Source of the DNA: Acrocarpospora pleiomorpha
GTDB taxonomy: Bacteria > Actinomycetota > Actinomycetes > Streptosporangiales > Streptosporangiaceae
Assembly (NCBI RefSeq): GCF_009687885.1
Contig: NZ_BLAF01000028.1
Location: 9,711 to 73,710, forward strand
Direction: 5' to 3'
Length of the DNA: 64,000 bases
Part shown: piece after piece, positions 62,044-64,000 of the stretch
Position numbering within the stretch: the stretch's first letter is position 1
Layout of the letters: each line of letters begins with the position of its first letter
Position numbers and translations under genes: made by a program
Notes under the pieces: model-generated
What the model saw: only the letters and a program-made list of their open reading frames with translations
Databases searched by the model: none
Told to the model about the DNA's origin: nothing

Positions 62044-62567
62044 CGGGGAAGCTGCCGGCCTTCTGCCGCGAGGTCCCAGAACTCGCGGCAGGTGTGCTCG
62101 CCGAGGGTTCTCGGCCCGCTCCCGTCGGTGTGGGTGATCTTCACGGCCCAGATGTCCTGCCGCTGCCGCATGGCGGTGCAGGTCATCTGGGCCAGCGCCG
62201 TTCTGGTGATCTGCCCGCCCCCGGTGATGAACAGCGCCAGCCGGAACCCGTCGGCGTTCTCCGGGTCATTGCGTACGACACCGAAACGGGTCATCTGGCT
62301 GGTCTGCCATTGAAGCCCGGCCAGGGCGGTGCTCAGCCCGTCGGTGGTCCGGGCGCCCGCCTCGAACAGCGCCCCCATGACGTCGTCCATGGAGTGCGAG
62401 GCCGCCGCGACCTTGAGCGGTTCGAGCCGGTCCTCGCGCAGCAGGTAAACCGTGGCGAAGGTGGACTTCGGGCTGATGACCGGCGGCATCCCGCCGTCCA
62501 GCACGTCCGTCGGCCGCACGCCGCAGGCGGTGAGGACGACCAGCGCGAGGAGCCAGAGCCTTCTCAT
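62040..62567 (-). CDS. GerMN-type lipoprotein linked to a sensor kinase
   Basis: 175 aa with lipobox VLTACGV; the rest resembles a GerMN domain (ATVYLLREDRLEPLKVAAA, MDDVMGALFEAGARTTDGLSTAL). It overlaps the upstream kinase stop by 4 bp. A response regulator-kinase-lipoprotein order is known from actinomycete systems such as AfsQ1-Q2-Q3 and MtrAB-LpqB; which one this matches cannot be decided here. Confidence 0.78.
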   Translation of the reverse strand: MRRLWLLALVVLTACGVRPTDVLDGGMPPVISPKSTFATVYLLREDRLEPLKVAAASHSMDDVMGALFEAGARTTDGLSTALAGLQWQTSQMTRFGVVRNDPENADGFRLALFITGGGQITRTALAQMTCTAMRQRQDIWAVKITHTDGSGPRTLGEHTCREFWDLAAEGRQLPR

Positions 62568-63985
62568 GGGCGTGGCACCCAGAGCGTGAACTGCGTGCCG
62601 GGCTCGGCCGGCTTCACGGTGATCGTGCCCCGGTGCAGTTCGGCGTTGGCCTTGGCGATGGACAGCCCCAGGCCGCTGCCGTTGCTGCGGGTCCTGGTCA
62701 CCCCGGCCTTGAAGAACCGGTCGAACACGTGCGGGAGGGCTTGGCGGGGGATGCCCTCGCCGTGGTCGCGGACCATCACCTCCAGGCCGCTGGGCAGCAC
62801 CCGGGCGCTGATCAGCACCGGCGGCGCGCCGTGGCTGAGCGCGTTGCCCGCCAGGTTGGCCACGATCACGTCGAACCGCCGCGGGTCCAGCGAGTAGATC
62901 AGCCCCGGCGGCACGGTCAGCTTGACCTGGTCGCTCCACCCGCGCATCTCCAGGCAGTCGGCCAGCGCGTCGCCCACGTCCACATTCTCCCGGTGCAGTA
63001 CGGCCGCGCCGGAGTCGAACCGGCTCACCTCGATCAGATGCTCCACCAGCACCCGCAGCCGGACGATCTCCTTCACCACCAGGTGCACCGCCTGCCCGGC
63101 GTCCTCGGGCAGCTTGCCGGCCTCCTCGCTGAGCATGTCGGTGACCGCGATCATGGTGGTCAGCGGGGTGCGCAGCTCGTGCGACACGTCCGCCACGAAC
63201 CGGCGCGACATGGCCTCGAGCCCGCGCAGCTCGGAGACGGTCTGCTCCAGCGCGGCGGCGGTCTCGTTGAAGGTGGCGGTCAGCTCGGCCAGCTCGTCCC
63301 GGCCGTGCACCGGCAGCCGGGTGTCGAGCTCGCCCGCGCCGAGCGCCCGGGCGGCCGCGCCGAGCCTGCGGATCGGGAGCAGCACCTGGCGGGCCGAGAG
63401 CAGGGCCAGGCTGAGCGCGATCACCAGGGTGAGCAGGCCGGCCTGGAGCAGCGCGTAGCGCAGGTTGGCGAGGACCCGCTCCTCGTTGCGCATCGAGACG
63501 AAGACGTACACCGACATGCCGGTGGAGCGGGTGGAGCCGGTGCCGGTGAGGCGTTCCACGTCGGTGCCGACCAGGAGCATCGGCTCGCCGTCGATCATCA
63601 GGGTCTGGTAGGAGAGCCGGTTCCTGGCCTCGGCGCGGAGCTTGTCGGGGATGTCGCCGGGGCCGAGGGTGGCGCCGACGCTGGTGCGGGGGACCTCCTG
63701 GCCGTACTCCAGGACGACCTGGCGGTCGGGCCCGCTCAGCGATTCGACCAGGCCGGCCAGGTCGTCGTCGGTGACCGAGGCGTCGTTGGGCCAGAGCAGG
63801 TCGCTGGTGCCGATCGGCAGGGTCATCCGGTCCAGCACGTCGCGGACGTCCTCGATCGCGCTGCTCTCCGCGCGGTGCAGCAGTTCACCGCGGACCAGCT
63901 GGTAGCCGATGCCCGCGACCATCACCGAGGCGGTCACCGCGACGATCGTGAACGTGACGACCAGCCTCTTCCGCAGACTCCTCAC
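62564..63985 (-). CDS. OmpR-type sensor histidine kinase
   Basis: 473 aa. Membrane helix at about 8-30, an extracellular sensor of about 140 residues, second helix near 180-200, HAMP domain (LPIRRLGAAARALGAGELDTRLP), H-box FVADVSHELRTPLTTM, N-box FDVIVANLAGNALSHG, G-boxes RDHGEGIP and GSGLGLSIAKA. GTG 63985 overlaps the stop of the preceding gene (GTGA). Confidence 0.9.
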   Translation of the reverse strand: MRSLRKRLVVTFTIVAVTASVMVAGIGYQLVRGELLHRAESSAIEDVRDVLDRMTLPIGTSDLLWPNDASVTDDDLAGLVESLSGPDRQVVLEYGQEVPRTSVGATLGPGDIPDKLRAEARNRLSYQTLMIDGEPMLLVGTDVERLTGTGSTRSTGMSVYVFVSMRNEERVLANLRYALLQAGLLTLVIALSLALLSARQVLLPIRRLGAAARALGAGELDTRLPVHGRDELAELTATFNETAAALEQTVSELRGLEAMSRRFVADVSHELRTPLTTMIAVTDMLSEEAGKLPEDAGQAVHLVVKEIVRLRVLVEHLIEVSRFDSGAAVLHRENVDVGDALADCLEMRGWSDQVKLTVPPGLIYSLDPRRFDVIVANLAGNALSHGAPPVLISARVLPSGLEVMVRDHGEGIPRQALPHVFDRFFKAGVTRTRSNGSGLGLSIAKANAELHRGTITVKPAEPGTQFTLWVPRP

Positions 63986-64000
63986 GGGGGGCTGAAGCGG
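63982..64000 (-). CDS. C-terminal end of upstream gene, probably response regulator (partial)
   Basis: The last codons of the reading frame that overlaps the kinase start (RFSPP then TGA) are visible. By position it should be the cognate response regulator, but it lies outside the window. Confidence 0.4.

Noticed and set aside
1..64000. CRISPR arrays, prophage, insertion sequences
   Set aside because: No regularly spaced short repeats with unique spacers, no transposase, integrase or phage structural genes were seen.

Overview
The window is high-GC actinomycete DNA, most likely from the order Streptosporangiales. Evidence: strongly G/C-ending codons, many GTG starts, mycothiol chemistry (Mca), F420-type PPOX enzymes, a GTP-type PEP carboxykinase, Rex-type operators in front of ndh, and the conserved actinobacterial blocks mazG-eno-ftsB-DUF501-ppx and mca-DUF4307-greA. 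Placement below order level is a guess. Most of the window is core or conserved-accessory chromosome. There is no prophage, insertion sequence, CRISPR array or replication origin.

Layout. 1-4.5 kb: mazG, eno (with a strong terminator), a DivIC/FtsB-like protein, DUF501 and ppx. 4.5-8.8 kb: a PadR regulator with a TTA-containing membrane protein, then cytochrome P450, a family 5 uracil-DNA glycosylase and an O-methyltransferase. 9-11.5 kb: ndh behind two Rex-type operators, a non-coding 66-bp tandem repeat and an unusual class I tRNA with anticodon UAA. 11.9-14.5 kb: two secreted proteins, a trypsin-fold protein whose serine motif is degenerate and a GH11-CBM2 xylanase. 15-25 kb: BI-1 membrane protein, small DUF proteins, thiolase, PQQ-propeller lipoprotein, SGNH hydrolase, cbs and metB (transsulfuration), and a NarL-type histidine kinase. 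25.3-27.4 kb: two tiny CPxC membrane proteins, and a GntR/UTRA regulator behind an array of ACTCATTGG operators. 27.4-36.3 kb: a MoxR-VWA pair, FIST-ROK kinase-threonine deaminase, and a DrrAB-type ABC exporter whose two genes are separated by a 76-bp tandem duplication. 36.3-44.6 kb: M1 peptidase, hppD with a divergent Lrp regulator, a class A PBP, and a decaying cluster (DUF255/YyaL gene with an in-frame TGA, a frameshifted small gene, a small intact partner). 45-50 kb: GNAT, mca, DUF4307, greA and an NlpC/P60 protein. 50-56.2 kb: TetR-MFS, a small self-operator gene, pckG with dre-like sites, DoxX and an ECF41-type sigma factor. 56.3-58.8 kb: a three-gene operon of a Cys/Gly-tailed TIGR04222-type membrane protein, a DUF692 (MNIO) enzyme and a partner protein. 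59-64 kb: unknown gene, uppS, PIN-PhoH, and a GerMN lipoprotein with a sensor kinase whose response regulator runs off the edge.

Main points of interest. (1) The TIGR04222-DUF692-partner operon has the gene content of a MNIO-dependent peptide-modification system in which the substrate would be the Cys/Gly tail of a membrane protein. (2) The spacer of the ABC transporter holds two mini-ORFs, each joined to its neighbours by the same 8-bp stop/start overlap. (3) The DUF255 gene carries a 24-bp in-frame insertion with TGA exactly in its CHWC motif. (4) There is a class I tRNA with a leucine UAA anticodon. (5) A dispersed imperfect palindromic element occurs three times in gene ends and intergenic regions.
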